Part shown: one piece after another, positions 36,433 to 44,601 of the stretch | Layout: each line of letters opens with the position of its first letter | Numbering within the stretch: position 1 is the stretch's first letter | Source of the DNA: Cyclobacteriaceae bacterium | GTDB taxonomy: Bacteria; Bacteroidota; Bacteroidia; Cytophagales; Cyclobacteriaceae | Length of the DNA: 53,339 nucleotides | Assembly: GCA_016786495.1 (NCBI GenBank) | Contig: JAEUUJ010000035.1 | Location: forward strand, 1-53,339 | Reading direction: 5' to 3' | Program-made: the position numbers and the translations under genes | Notes under the pieces: generated by a model | What the model was told of the DNA's origin: nothing | Databases searched by the model: none | What the model saw: only the letters and a program-made list of their open reading frames with translations

Positions 36433-37777
36433 CCTGATTTTTGCAGGAGCATGTTTCGTGTTCCTCCTGACCACCCTCAGCGCGCAGGCGCAGGACGGTG
36501 AGGAATCGCAGGGATTTGTGGTTGACAAGATTGTCGCCAAAGTGGACAACTACATTGTGCTTAAATCGGAAGTCGACAAAGCCTATCTCGACTATGTGAC
36601 CAATCAGGGCGGACGGGGAAATCCGGACGAGATCAAATGTCAGTTTCTGGCTATTCTCATTCGTAACAAACTCATGCTGGCCAAGGCTGAAATTGACTCC
36701 GTGGTGGTAACGGATGAGGAAGTAGATGCCAACACCGACCGAAGAATTGGAATCATCACATCTCAGTACGGTGATATATCGGAACTTGAGAAGGCCTTCG
36801 GTAAAACCATGGAACAGATTAAAGGAGAAGTTCGTGACATGGTTCGTGAACAGATGATTGTAAGCGAAATGGAGCGCACGATTACGAAGGACCTTACCGT
36901 TACTCCGGCCGAAATCAAAAAATTCTATAACAAAATTCCTAAAGACAGTTTGCCGTTCCTCGATGCGGAGGCAGAGGTCGCACAAATTGTGCGCGTAGCA
37001 AAAATCAGTCAGCAGCAAAAAGAACAAACCAAAGGAGAATTGTTAGCCATTCGGGATGAATTGTTGCGCGGTGCAGACTTTGCAACACTTGCTAAAAAGT
37101 ATTCGGCTGACCCTTCGGTAGCAACCAACGGTGGCGACATGGGTTGGGCAGGCCGTGGCCGGATGGTTCCTGAATTTGAAGCGATGGCGTTCAAACTTAA
37201 GCCCGGTGAAATTTCCATGCCGTTTGAAACGGACTTTGGAATTCACATCATGCAGTTAGTAGAGCGAAGAGGTAACGAATATCATTCGCGGCACATCTTA
37301 ATGTCGCCTTCGCCATCCAAAGAAGATTTAAAAGTTGCTGAAAAGTATCTCGACAGCCTGCGCACCGTCATTAAGAGCGGCAAGCTCACCTTTCAGGCAG
37401 CAGCGAAAGAATACTCCGATGACATGACTACCAAAGGCAACGGTGGGTTTTTTGCAGACGAAAATGGCGGAAGCAAGATTCCGTACAAAGATCTTGACCC
37501 GGTAGTTTACTTTGCCATTGACTCCATGAAAACGGGTACGATTTCGATGCCGTTGGTGTATCGCACCGAAGACCAGAAAGAGGCCGTGCGGATTCTGTTT
37601 TACAAATCCAAGACCGCTGCGCATGAGCTTTCCCTGAAAGACGACTGGAACAAGCTTCAAACGGCCACGCTGAATGAGAAGAAGAACGGGATTTTGAACC
37701 GCTGGTTTAACAAGGTTCGTCAGGATGTTTTCATCAGCATTGACCCATCCTTTAATTTTTGCGGTATTTTAGATTAG
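36380..37777 (+). CDS. surA: SurA-like periplasmic chaperone/peptidyl-prolyl isomerase
   Basis: 465 residues from the ATG at 36380. Later starts at GTG 36404 or TTG 36416 would shorten the overlap with the preceding gene from 53 to 29 or 17 bases and still keep the signal peptide (ending near SAQA|QDG), so the exact start is open. SurA-N helical domain (about 47-200) with VDKIVAKVDNYIVLKSEVD, then two parvulin domains: the first has GGDMGWAGRGRMVPEFE and FGIHIMQL, the second SRHILMSP and GNGGFFADENGG. Expected to escort outer-membrane beta-barrels to the BAM complex. Third of the PPIase series. Confidence 0.9.
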   Translation: MKFITRPFVKRNLKFFSNLIFAGACFVFLLTTLSAQAQDGEESQGFVVDKIVAKVDNYIVLKSEVDKAYLDYVTNQGGRGNPDEIKCQFLAILIRNKLMLAKAEIDSVVVTDEEVDANTDRRIGIITSQYGDISELEKAFGKTMEQIKGEVRDMVREQMIVSEMERTITKDLTVTPAEIKKFYNKIPKDSLPFLDAEAEVAQIVRVAKISQQQKEQTKGELLAIRDELLRGADFATLAKKYSADPSVATNGGDMGWAGRGRMVPEFEAMAFKLKPGEISMPFETDFGIHIMQLVERRGNEYHSRHILMSPSPSKEDLKVAEKYLDSLRTVIKSGKLTFQAAAKEYSDDMTTKGNGGFFADENGGSKIPYKDLDPVVYFAIDSMKTGTISMPLVYRTEDQKEAVRILFYKSKTAAHELSLKDDWNKLQTATLNEKKNGILNRWFNKVRQDVFISIDPSFNFCGILD

Positions 37778-37804
37778 CAGCGACTGCCGCACGTGTAAAA
37801 GCTT

Positions 37805-37834
37805 CTTGCCGGAACCGTGCCTGCGCTATTTTCG
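37805..37834 (+). promoter_or_regulatory. Candidate promoter for the MoxR gene
   Basis: TATTTTCG (37827-37834) differs from TAnnTTTG at one base, and CTTG (37805-37808; consensus TTTG) lies 18 bases upstream. Transcription would begin near 37841, about 12 bases before the ATG. Confidence 0.4.
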
Positions 37835-37852
37835 TACAAACAAGTTCGTGCA

Positions 37853-38818
37853 ATGAGCAAATATTCATCTGATGTAGAGGCAGCCGATGCGCTGGCAGGC
37901 ACCTATAAAAATCTGGCGAAAGAAATTTCAAAAGTGATTGTCGGCCAGGACGAAGTTGTAAGACTTGTGCTAACCGCCATTTTTTGCCAAGGCCATTCCT
38001 TGCTGATTGGTGTTCCCGGCCTTGCAAAAACACTGCTTGTACAAACCATCTCACGTGCACTTGACCTACAGTTCAAACGGATTCAGTTTACCCCTGATTT
38101 GATGCCTTCCGATATCATCGGTGCAGAGACGATGGATAAGGAGCGTAACTTCAAGTTTATCAAAGGGCCGGTGTTTGCAAACATTGTTTTGGCCGATGAA
38201 ATTAACCGGACACCACCCAAAACGCAGGCCGCATTACTTGAGTCGATGCAGGAATATGCGGTAACCATTGCAGGTCAGCGCTACGAATTGCCCAAGCCGT
38301 TTTTTGTACTGGCTACCCAAAACCCGATTGAACAGGAGGGAACGTATCCGTTGCCGGAAGCACAACTTGACCGTTTTATGTTCAACATTCTGCTGACCTA
38401 TCCTTCGTTCGCGGAAGAAGTAAGCGTGGTGAAAAACACTACGAATGATGAAACGAAGTCGTTGAGCACGATTCTCACAGCCGAAGATATTATCGCTTAT
38501 CAGCACCTGGTCCGCAAAGTACCTGTCCCCGATAACGTGATTGAGTATGCCGTTGCATTGGCTGGCAAAACCCGCCCGCAAACCGCAGGGGCATCGCAGG
38601 TAGCCAATGATTACCTCGAATGGGGTGCTGGCCCGCGTGCTTCTCAGTTTTTGGTACTGGGGGCGAAGTGCAACGCGCTGTTAAACGGTAAATATTCACC
38701 CGACATCGAAGATGTTCAGGCTATCGCGAAGCCTGTATTGCGCCACCGCATTGTTCGAAACTTCAAAGCCGAAGCAGAAGGCATCAGTGTGGACGAGATA
38801 ATCAGCCGATTGGTTTAA
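37853..38818 (+). CDS. MoxR-type AAA+ ATPase
   Basis: 321 residues from the ATG at 37853; an in-frame GTG at 37817 would add twelve residues and lies within the candidate promoter. Walker A GVPGLAKT at 53-60, Walker B IVLADEIN at 111-118, the sensor-type segment FFVLATQNPIEQEGTYPLPEAQLDRF (residues about 149-174, cut at the Pro) and a C-terminal lid. MoxR ATPases remodel or activate partner proteins, often with VWA/DUF58 proteins encoded next to them. Those partners are not in this window. Confidence 0.93.
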   Translation: MSKYSSDVEAADALAGTYKNLAKEISKVIVGQDEVVRLVLTAIFCQGHSLLIGVPGLAKTLLVQTISRALDLQFKRIQFTPDLMPSDIIGAETMDKERNFKFIKGPVFANIVLADEINRTPPKTQAALLESMQEYAVTIAGQRYELPKPFFVLATQNPIEQEGTYPLPEAQLDRFMFNILLTYPSFAEEVSVVKNTTNDETKSLSTILTAEDIIAYQHLVRKVPVPDNVIEYAVALAGKTRPQTAGASQVANDYLEWGAGPRASQFLVLGAKCNALLNGKYSPDIEDVQAIAKPVLRHRIVRNFKAEAEGISVDEIISRLV

Positions 38819-38939
38819 CCGGATTTAGAACTACTCTTTCCTTATTGACCGAACAGCATGTATCCGCAGGGAGGCGGTATGGCAACAATTTGCTATTTTG
38901 TATGATTGGTTCCCTCCATAATCTGTCTCCCGTATCGCT

Positions 38940-39737
38940 ATGAATGACGTTTCCCCTGATCCATCGTCCACAAAATCGGTTTTAACGTTCGGGCGTTGGA
39001 AGAAGTATGTGTTTGAATTTGTGATGCTTTTCCTGGCGGTATTTTTGGGATTTGTAGCTGAAAATGCACGCGAGAATTTTGCTGAAAAGCAACAAGCACG
39101 CGAACTGGCTAAGAGTTTTTACGAAGAACTGAAAAGCGATTCCATTGCTGTAGCATCAAAAATTCAGGGGCGACTCAAAAAGGAACATGCGATTGAGTAC
39201 ATGGTAAGCTTCTTCCGCGACAGCAGCCTTACCTCGTCTTCCAAAGCGCTGTCGACAAATTTCATTTGGGCGATTACCGTCAGGACTCCCATCATTTTCA
39301 CGCCACGGACGGTCGTGCTGGAACAGTTAAAAAGTTCAGGATCGCTTCGCTATTTTAAGAATAAAGAACTTCGCAACCTGATCGGGGACTTGTCGGTCGC
39401 GATCGACTACATCAAAACCCGACAGGAGTATGAAAATTCTATCTTTTACACCCACATCGAGCCCATCATGACAACCCATATGGACTTCAATTTTCAAAGC
39501 CAGCTATTCAAGGGCGAGCAGATTTTTGACCGCTTGGCCGCATATGAGTCCGGAAGCGAGTACATTCCCTTTCACCTGTCGCAGCCCGAAAAATTAGACC
39601 GGCAGAAACTCGTGAATGCGCTTGGGTATTATCATACAAACGGATTAAAATCCACGCGGCTTATTCCTTTTCAGAAATATGTTGAGGTTAACGCGGCTAC
39701 GCTAAGTGAGTTGCGCAGGGAATTTGATTTAGAGTAG
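38940..39737 (+). CDS. Single-TM protein of unknown function (Bacteroidota family)
   Basis: 265 residues. A polar N terminus (1-24) is followed by one TM helix at about 28-45 (VFEFVMLFLAVFLGFVAEN) and a long alpha-helical extracytoplasmic part rich in charged residues. The helix with FEFVMLFLAVFLGFVAE is common in uncharacterised Bacteroidota proteins of this size. No catalytic motif. It stands alone between the MoxR gene and a convergent HD gene, so context gives no function. Confidence 0.75.
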   Translation: MNDVSPDPSSTKSVLTFGRWKKYVFEFVMLFLAVFLGFVAENARENFAEKQQARELAKSFYEELKSDSIAVASKIQGRLKKEHAIEYMVSFFRDSSLTSSSKALSTNFIWAITVRTPIIFTPRTVVLEQLKSSGSLRYFKNKELRNLIGDLSVAIDYIKTRQEYENSIFYTHIEPIMTTHMDFNFQSQLFKGEQIFDRLAAYESGSEYIPFHLSQPEKLDRQKLVNALGYYHTNGLKSTRLIPFQKYVEVNAATLSELRREFDLE

Positions 39738-39752
39738 CGACTGTCGTTTCCC

Positions 39753-40280
39753 CTACCGCTTAAACATCGGGAGCGGCTTCAACGGATGTTTGAAAAAGTT
39801 CTGCCACGTACGCCTGATCAAAAACCGGTGAAAGCCTTTTGTTGGAAACTGCCTCACCAATGCCCTGAATTGCCTCCGCGGAAGCTCAAATTTCAAGACG
39901 CCTAAACTCAGGTCGATCCAGTCGGCTTTACGAAACACTTCGACTGCTGATTCGAACTGCCCGGAGTACCGGCTCATCTTATGATGCATGTCAATCATCA
40001 AGGAAATCTCGGCAATCAAACTCGTTTTCTGATGCTCAACCAGCCATGCAGTTGCCAGTGCAACGGAGGGTTCGAGGTAGTCGAATGTGTTGTTCACCCA
40101 AATCCCCAGGTCGTGAAATGCGGCCGCGATGGCGTATTGCTCGTGATGCTGATCGTTTTTATCGAGCCGTGTGCAAAGGTGATACACACGATGCGCATGG
40201 TTGCGGTACTTTGTAAAGTCCTGTCCAAGATGAGGCCTATACGCGTCTAAAATCTGATCGATCAGAATATTTGATTCCAC
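39753..40280 (-). CDS. HD-domain protein
   Basis: 175 residues, probably a metal-dependent phosphohydrolase-like HD domain: His30 (NHAHRVYHLC), His56-Asp57 (AAFHDLGIW), a later His-rich helix (MIDMHHKMSRY, about 94-104) and an Asp in RKADWIDLS (about 117-125). The substrate is unknown. Cytoplasmic. It follows the Gfo/Idh gene by 15 bases on the same strand. Confidence 0.82.
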   Translation of the reverse strand: MESNILIDQILDAYRPHLGQDFTKYRNHAHRVYHLCTRLDKNDQHHEQYAIAAAFHDLGIWVNNTFDYLEPSVALATAWLVEHQKTSLIAEISLMIDMHHKMSRYSGQFESAVEVFRKADWIDLSLGVLKFELPRRQFRALVRQFPTKGFHRFLIRRTWQNFFKHPLKPLPMFKR

Positions 40281-40295
40281 ACCATGTTTGAAACG

Positions 40296-41666
40296 TTACA
40301 TTCGGATGTCCATCACCTTTTTGGTTTTCCGGCTTTCTTCAGCCATGAAACCCATGACATGACTTTCAATAGATTGATCGATGGTTGACGTTAACAACCG
40401 GGGATTACGTTGCGCTACGGCCTGCACCCAGTTTTCGGCTAACCTCCAATCGCCACCGCCATGTCCATCGGTTGTTTCCTTCCATTCTTCTTTCTTGCCG
40501 CTTTTGAAATTGGTGATGGTAAATGAATTCATATCACCCACAATATCGCCATGACTGCCCATCACCCGCGTTCTGCGACCACCGTATGACGTGAACGCTT
40601 CCATGCTGAAGCTGGCCGTCACGTTGTCGTCAAACAAAATGTTGGTAACGTAATGATCGGGCTGGTCGTTGTCCATCCGGTAAACGCACCGGCCGTAATT
40701 GGTTGTTTTGAGTTGTTCCAGCACGTAGGCAGACTGTTTCTCTTTGTCCTCCGGTAAATCAAACACATAATTCCATGCGCGCTTGCGGTAGTAAACTTCA
40801 AGCGCGGAATACGGGCATTCACTTTCTACCGCACAGCCATCGGTGCATCGCTCTGTGCTTCCTGCTGGTGCGTTCTTTTTTGTAAACCACGACAGTTCAC
40901 CAAACGCATGAATGCTCTTACTCGGTTTGCCAATCATCCAGCGGAGAATATCGAGGTCGTGACAGGATTTGGCGAGAATAATGGGTGTAGTCTTTTTACT
41001 GTCGTGCCAGTTGCCCCGCACATACGAATGGCTCATGTGAAAGTGTTCGATGGGCTCCATGTGCTGGATGCTCACCAATTCACCGATCGCTTTGCTTTGA
41101 ATGAGTTCGCGAAGTTTCACAAAATATGGTGCGTACCGGAGTACGTGGCATACGGCTACGATACGATCGTTTTTCTTGGCTAACGCCAGAATGTCGCGGC
41201 ATTCTTTTTCGCTGGGCGAGATCGGTTTTTCGAGCAGTACGTCATATCCCATTTCAAGGGCTTTCATGCACGGGCCGTAGTGAAGATTATCCGGTGTGGT
41301 GATGATGATGGCATCGGCAAACTTGGGCCGTTTGAAAACATCTTCCCAGGTAACAAAACGATTCTCCGCTTTGATCGCATGTTTGGTGGCATACCGTTCG
41401 TTACGGATGGCAATCGGTTCCGCTACGCCCACGATGTCGAGCTTATCGGGATAGGCAAGCGAATAGCCGCCATACACATTACCCCGGTTTCCTGCACCGC
41501 ACACAATAGCCGTTACCGGCTTATCCAGCTTTTTATAGAGGTTGTTTTCCGGAAGCAGAATCGGTTGACCGAGTTCGTTGCGGGCTTCGAGTGCAGTGGG
41601 TAGTGCTGTTGCTGCGGCCGAGAGGCCCAACAACCGTAGCGCATCGCGCCTGGAGAATTTTGACAT
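40296..41666 (-). CDS. Tat-exported Gfo/Idh/MocA-family oxidoreductase
   Basis: 456 residues. A twin-arginine signal (FSRRDALRLLG at 4-14) is followed by a Rossmann NAD(P) domain (VTAIVCGAGNRGNVY, about 50-64) and a Gfo/Idh/MocA C-terminal domain. The catalytic-type EKP motif is in LLEKPISPSEKEC. The Cys residues in ERCTDGCAVESECPYS (about 268-283) are unusual and might bind a metal. In glycan-using Bacteroidota such exported dehydrogenases act on sugars or sugar-derived polyols, but no glycan locus is present here, so the substrate is open. Confidence 0.88.
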   Translation of the reverse strand: MSKFSRRDALRLLGLSAAATALPTALEARNELGQPILLPENNLYKKLDKPVTAIVCGAGNRGNVYGGYSLAYPDKLDIVGVAEPIAIRNERYATKHAIKAENRFVTWEDVFKRPKFADAIIITTPDNLHYGPCMKALEMGYDVLLEKPISPSEKECRDILALAKKNDRIVAVCHVLRYAPYFVKLRELIQSKAIGELVSIQHMEPIEHFHMSHSYVRGNWHDSKKTTPIILAKSCHDLDILRWMIGKPSKSIHAFGELSWFTKKNAPAGSTERCTDGCAVESECPYSALEVYYRKRAWNYVFDLPEDKEKQSAYVLEQLKTTNYGRCVYRMDNDQPDHYVTNILFDDNVTASFSMEAFTSYGGRRTRVMGSHGDIVGDMNSFTITNFKSGKKEEWKETTDGHGGGDWRLAENWVQAVAQRNPRLLTSTIDQSIESHVMGFMAEESRKTKKVMDIRM

Positions 41667-41688
41667 AGGAGCAGGTTAAGTTCAGCTA

Positions 41689-41844
41689 ATGCGAGAGACC
41701 TTGTCTCCCACGTATTTTAAATCCAAGCTACGAATTCGCGGAAGTGTACACAAGGTAAAATTTGGTGTTCAGGATTTTGATCAGATTCTTTGCGATGATT
41801 TGAGATCACGTGTGCCGAAATCTTTGGCTGAAAGGTACAAGTAG
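41689..41844 (+). CDS. Possible small ORF of 51 residues
   Basis: An ATG-initiated frame in the 206-base gap between the divergent Gfo/Idh gene and the small gene at 41873. The predicted peptide is basic and has coding-like composition (FGVQDFDQIL, RSRVPKSLAERYK). It starts only 22 bases from the Gfo/Idh start, so any promoter would have to lie inside that gene. It may be a chance frame. Confidence 0.25.
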   Translation: MRETLSPTYFKSKLRIRGSVHKVKFGVQDFDQILCDDLRSRVPKSLAERYK

Positions 41845-41872
41845 AAATGGACGGTAATTTTTACATTTGTTT

Positions 41873-42118
41873 ATGCCCCTGTCCGTAAGCAAAATCAAAG
41901 AAATTCTGGCGCCCTGGCGACTCATAATTCTTACGTCAAAGGGAGCGATTCGATTTAAACGCGAGACGGGTTATGCCGGTGAAATGACAGATGAGGGGTT
42001 CGAATTTTTGGAGGTGACAAATAAAGACGATCACTTCAGCAACATTAGCGCACCGCCTGAAACGAAGATTCATCGCATTCGGTATGAAGATGTGGTAGAC
42101 CTGGAACGACATCCATGA
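41873..42118 (+). CDS. Small hypothetical protein coupled to the SUKH gene
   Basis: 81 residues from the ATG at 41873 (an in-frame TTG lies two codons earlier). No known domain is recognised; the pattern is beta-rich with RLIILTSKGAIRFKRE and TKIHRIRYEDVVDLE. The stop overlaps the start of the next gene (ATGA at 42115-42118), a strong sign of translational coupling with the SUKH protein. It could be a partner or regulator of that protein. Confidence 0.6.
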   Translation: MPLSVSKIKEILAPWRLIILTSKGAIRFKRETGYAGEMTDEGFEFLEVTNKDDHFSNISAPPETKIHRIRYEDVVDLERHP

Positions 42119-42720
42119 GTGGGGTTCTGCTTACTGAGAGGATTGCCCGTATCAAGCTGAAAATTGAACAGGCAGCACACGTTGACACCGACCGTGAAGT
42201 TTTTGGATCGGATTCCCATAATTATGAGTTTAACCCACCGGTGGGTGCTGAAGAGATTGCCCGTTTTGAGCAATATCATAACGTGACGTTACCGGCTGAA
42301 TACAAGGCCTTCATCACTACCCTTGGGAATGGAGGGCCGGGAGATTACGGTGGCGCCGGGCCGTTCTATGGTATTTATCCGCTGGGTGACTTTGGTTATC
42401 TCGAGCGCGCAGCGAAGTACATGTCTGCCGCATGCGTCGTTGATTCCTCGCTAACGGAAAAGAAATGGCAGGCGATGACCGCATTTGAAAATCAACTTGA
42501 CAGGGAGAGTCCCGAATACAACGATCATTATGACCGGCTTTTCAGCGGATTGATGTTCATTGGAACGCAGGGTTGTAATTTTCAAACCATGCTGGTATTG
42601 AACGGGCCGGATGCCGGTCGGGTAGTATATATTGATCAGGACTTGCAGCCACCCATTCTGCACGGAAACTTTCTCGACTGGTACGAAACGTGGCTGGATG
42701 CAATTTTGAGCAAGTTGTAA
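42115..42720 (+). CDS. SMI1/KNR4 (SUKH-1) family protein
   Basis: 201 residues. SUKH fold with GAEEIARFEQYHNVTLPAEYKAFITTLGNG (about 44-73, split here after the Tyr) and the C-terminal GNFLDWYETWLDAIL, both typical of the family. SUKH proteins often act as immunity proteins against polymorphic or contact-dependent toxins, or as regulators. No toxin gene is evident next to it. It shares four bases (ATGA) with the upstream small gene. No membrane segment; cytoplasmic. Confidence 0.85.
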   Translation: MSGVLLTERIARIKLKIEQAAHVDTDREVFGSDSHNYEFNPPVGAEEIARFEQYHNVTLPAEYKAFITTLGNGGPGDYGGAGPFYGIYPLGDFGYLERAAKYMSAACVVDSSLTEKKWQAMTAFENQLDRESPEYNDHYDRLFSGLMFIGTQGCNFQTMLVLNGPDAGRVVYIDQDLQPPILHGNFLDWYETWLDAILSKL

Positions 42721-42721
42721 T

Positions 42722-42850
42722 TCAAGTCCAATCCGTTAACGCAAACAGTTTTTCGAGTTGACGCTTTCCGATATTCTCAAAGGTCAGGTAGATCGTGATT
42801 GTTCCGAGCAAACCCGTGTTAAGAAATGAAGAATATCGGGAAAGGGTCTG
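42722..42850 (-). pseudogene. Possible gene remnant on the minus strand
   Basis: The intergenic stretch after the SUKH gene reads on the minus strand as a 42-codon open frame without ATG, preceded by TAA and ended by TGA. The peptide (for example LGTITIYLTFENIG, KRQLEKLFALTDWT) looks more like real protein than random sequence. It could be the end of a lost gene; the evidence is only composition. Confidence 0.2.
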
Positions 42851-42878
42851 TTATTTTCATGCTTGGTATGTAAATTTG
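42847..42878 (+). promoter_or_regulatory. Candidate promoter for the membrane-protein gene at 42892
   Basis: TAAATTTG at 42871-42878 matches TAnnTTTG exactly, with TCTG (consensus TTTG) 20 bases upstream at 42847-42850. The start site would be near 42885, giving a very short leader before the ATG at 42892. Confidence 0.45.
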
Positions 42879-42891
42879 ATAAGTCTCCCCG

Positions 42892-43980
42892 ATGGCCAGC
42901 TTAAAATCACACAGCGATCAGCGCACTGTTTTTGGTAACTCGAAAGGATGCAGTACAACGCTGTTCTTTTCAATCCTCGGGGTCATTGCCGCGGCGGGAT
43001 TTGTAATTCACTATGTTCCGGCTCTCAACCAAATGTCCTGGGCACCCATTAAGTTTGGCTTTTGGGGCCTCACGGGTTTTCTTCTGATCGTGATCTTCAT
43101 CAGCCTCGGAATCCAAAACGCATCACCTTCGGCATTTATTTTTGACCATGTGAATGCGGTGGTTCGCGTACAGGCAGAAGGTGGAGTGGAGTCTTATATA
43201 CCATATCAGCAAATCAAAAAGCTTGAGGTGTTTGCCCAGGAACGTACTTCCGACGGCAATACTACAGTCTATTATTATGGATACCTGGAGAAGCGTGACG
43301 GAAGCCAATGGCACTTTGTGGACGCTGCAAATGAAAAGTATGTTCGCACCGCGATCGATTTACTACAACCAAAAATTGCAACCGATAAAGCGTTTGTGCC
43401 AAACGAAAAATCGCGCATCAGCAACAAGATAAAGAAAGAGGAAAATACAACTGCCTCTTTATTGCATTGGACTAACCACGCGGGCTTCCGGTCGGTTCAA
43501 CTGGCCGTGTACTCGATGTTGTACATCGGTGTTTTTGGTTTTTGCCTTTATGTGATCTTTGATTTTAGCGGAAGGTTTCCGTCAGAGGCAAAAATTGGCT
43601 GCTTTTTTGCCACGGCCATATTTGGTACGCTGCTGGGCTTTTTACTGGTGCAGGTCATTCGCAGGAATCTTAAAAATCTTTTCTTGCGATTTGCACTTTC
43701 CGTGAGTGAATCCACCGTGGAATACTTCGAGTTTAAAAAGGGAAGCGGTGAGCGTACAGCCAGTGTGTCGGTTGCGGTTGAAGATATCATAGCAATTCGC
43801 TACGGCTTTCAGTCGTGGGAAAACTTTAAAAAGCCGCTGGAGATCGTTAGTCGCCAGGATCCTGAAACGCCGGTTGAATTGTACATGGACAGCCTTACAC
43901 CGGTTGAAATTTTGCAGGTAGAAAATTGGTTGCAGGAAACGCTTGAAGTAAAAACAGGGCGAAGCTTTGAAGGAGTGTAA
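42892..43980 (+). CDS. Four-TM membrane protein of unknown function
   Basis: 362 residues. Two TM helices near the N terminus (about 23-44 and 57-76), a soluble domain (about 80-185), two more TM helices (about 205-226 and 234-256) and a C-terminal soluble domain (about 260-362). Both soluble parts begin with related beta-rich segments (FDHVNAVVRVQAEGG; LSVSESTVEYFEF), suggestive of a duplicated PH-like/YcxB-type unit, but I do not recognise a family. No catalytic motif. It lies 83 bases before the DUF3592 gene. Confidence 0.6.
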   Translation: MASLKSHSDQRTVFGNSKGCSTTLFFSILGVIAAAGFVIHYVPALNQMSWAPIKFGFWGLTGFLLIVIFISLGIQNASPSAFIFDHVNAVVRVQAEGGVESYIPYQQIKKLEVFAQERTSDGNTTVYYYGYLEKRDGSQWHFVDAANEKYVRTAIDLLQPKIATDKAFVPNEKSRISNKIKKEENTTASLLHWTNHAGFRSVQLAVYSMLYIGVFGFCLYVIFDFSGRFPSEAKIGCFFATAIFGTLLGFLLVQVIRRNLKNLFLRFALSVSESTVEYFEFKKGSGERTASVSVAVEDIIAIRYGFQSWENFKKPLEIVSRQDPETPVELYMDSLTPVEILQVENWLQETLEVKTGRSFEGV

Positions 43981-44063
43981 TCAATCATCGGCGAATCAAT
44001 TTTGAGATTCATGATGACACATAACAACGCGCGTGTTGGGAAATAAAAGTACATAAGCAAATC

Positions 44064-44459
44064 ATGGTAATTCTTACAACACTGGCGGGAATTTTATTTG
44101 TGTGCATCATTGCATTGATCCTTTTTCTCGAGTGTCGTGATCTGATTCTCAGTACCCGTATTAGGGCCACGGTTGTGCGTATTGTGGAACGTCCCGGTAC
44201 AGACGATGATGGCCATCCACGCAACGATCGTTTTCCTGAAATTGAATTTGTTGATCCTTCCGGGCGAACGGTTGTGCACCAATTGGCGCTAACCAACGTG
44301 ACATCGCGAAAGGCGGGCGACAAGCTTTGGATTTACTATCGGCCAGCAGTAAACAAGACTGGCTATAAACTATCGGCACCTTTTATGTGGCCTAAATTAA
44401 TTTTACTCATGTTTCTAACAGCAGCAGCACTCATGCTACTGATTGGGCCGCATAGGTGA
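44064..44459 (+). CDS. DUF3592-family membrane protein
   Basis: 131 residues. TM helix 1 at about 3-23, then a beta-rich soluble domain (about 32-100) with ATVVRIVERPG, PEIEFVDPSGRTV and GDKLWIYYRPA, and TM helix 2 at about 107-126. This is the architecture and motif set of DUF3592. The function is unknown. Its size is normal for the family. Confidence 0.8.
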   Translation: MVILTTLAGILFVCIIALILFLECRDLILSTRIRATVVRIVERPGTDDDGHPRNDRFPEIEFVDPSGRTVVHQLALTNVTSRKAGDKLWIYYRPAVNKTGYKLSAPFMWPKLILLMFLTAAALMLLIGPHR

Positions 44460-44601
44460 TTGGCATGGCTTACCTGCATTTGCCGATTTAACCGTTACCG
44501 TGACTATTTCGATCCTGTTATCAGTCATGGAGTTGCCTTAGCCCACGAACCAGTAACGTGATTCTGGCAGAACTAAAAGTATGATATCCTGAAGCGTTTG
44601 A

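Noticed and set aside
41862-41869. TACATTTG as a promoter for the small gene at 41873
   Set aside because: It matches TAnnTTTG but lies only three bases before the ATG, so transcription would start inside the gene, and no -33 element is at the right distance.
44460-44601. Intergenic gap between the DUF3592 gene and the convergent caspase gene
   Set aside because: No open frame, hairpin with T-run or repeat was found; nothing is claimed.
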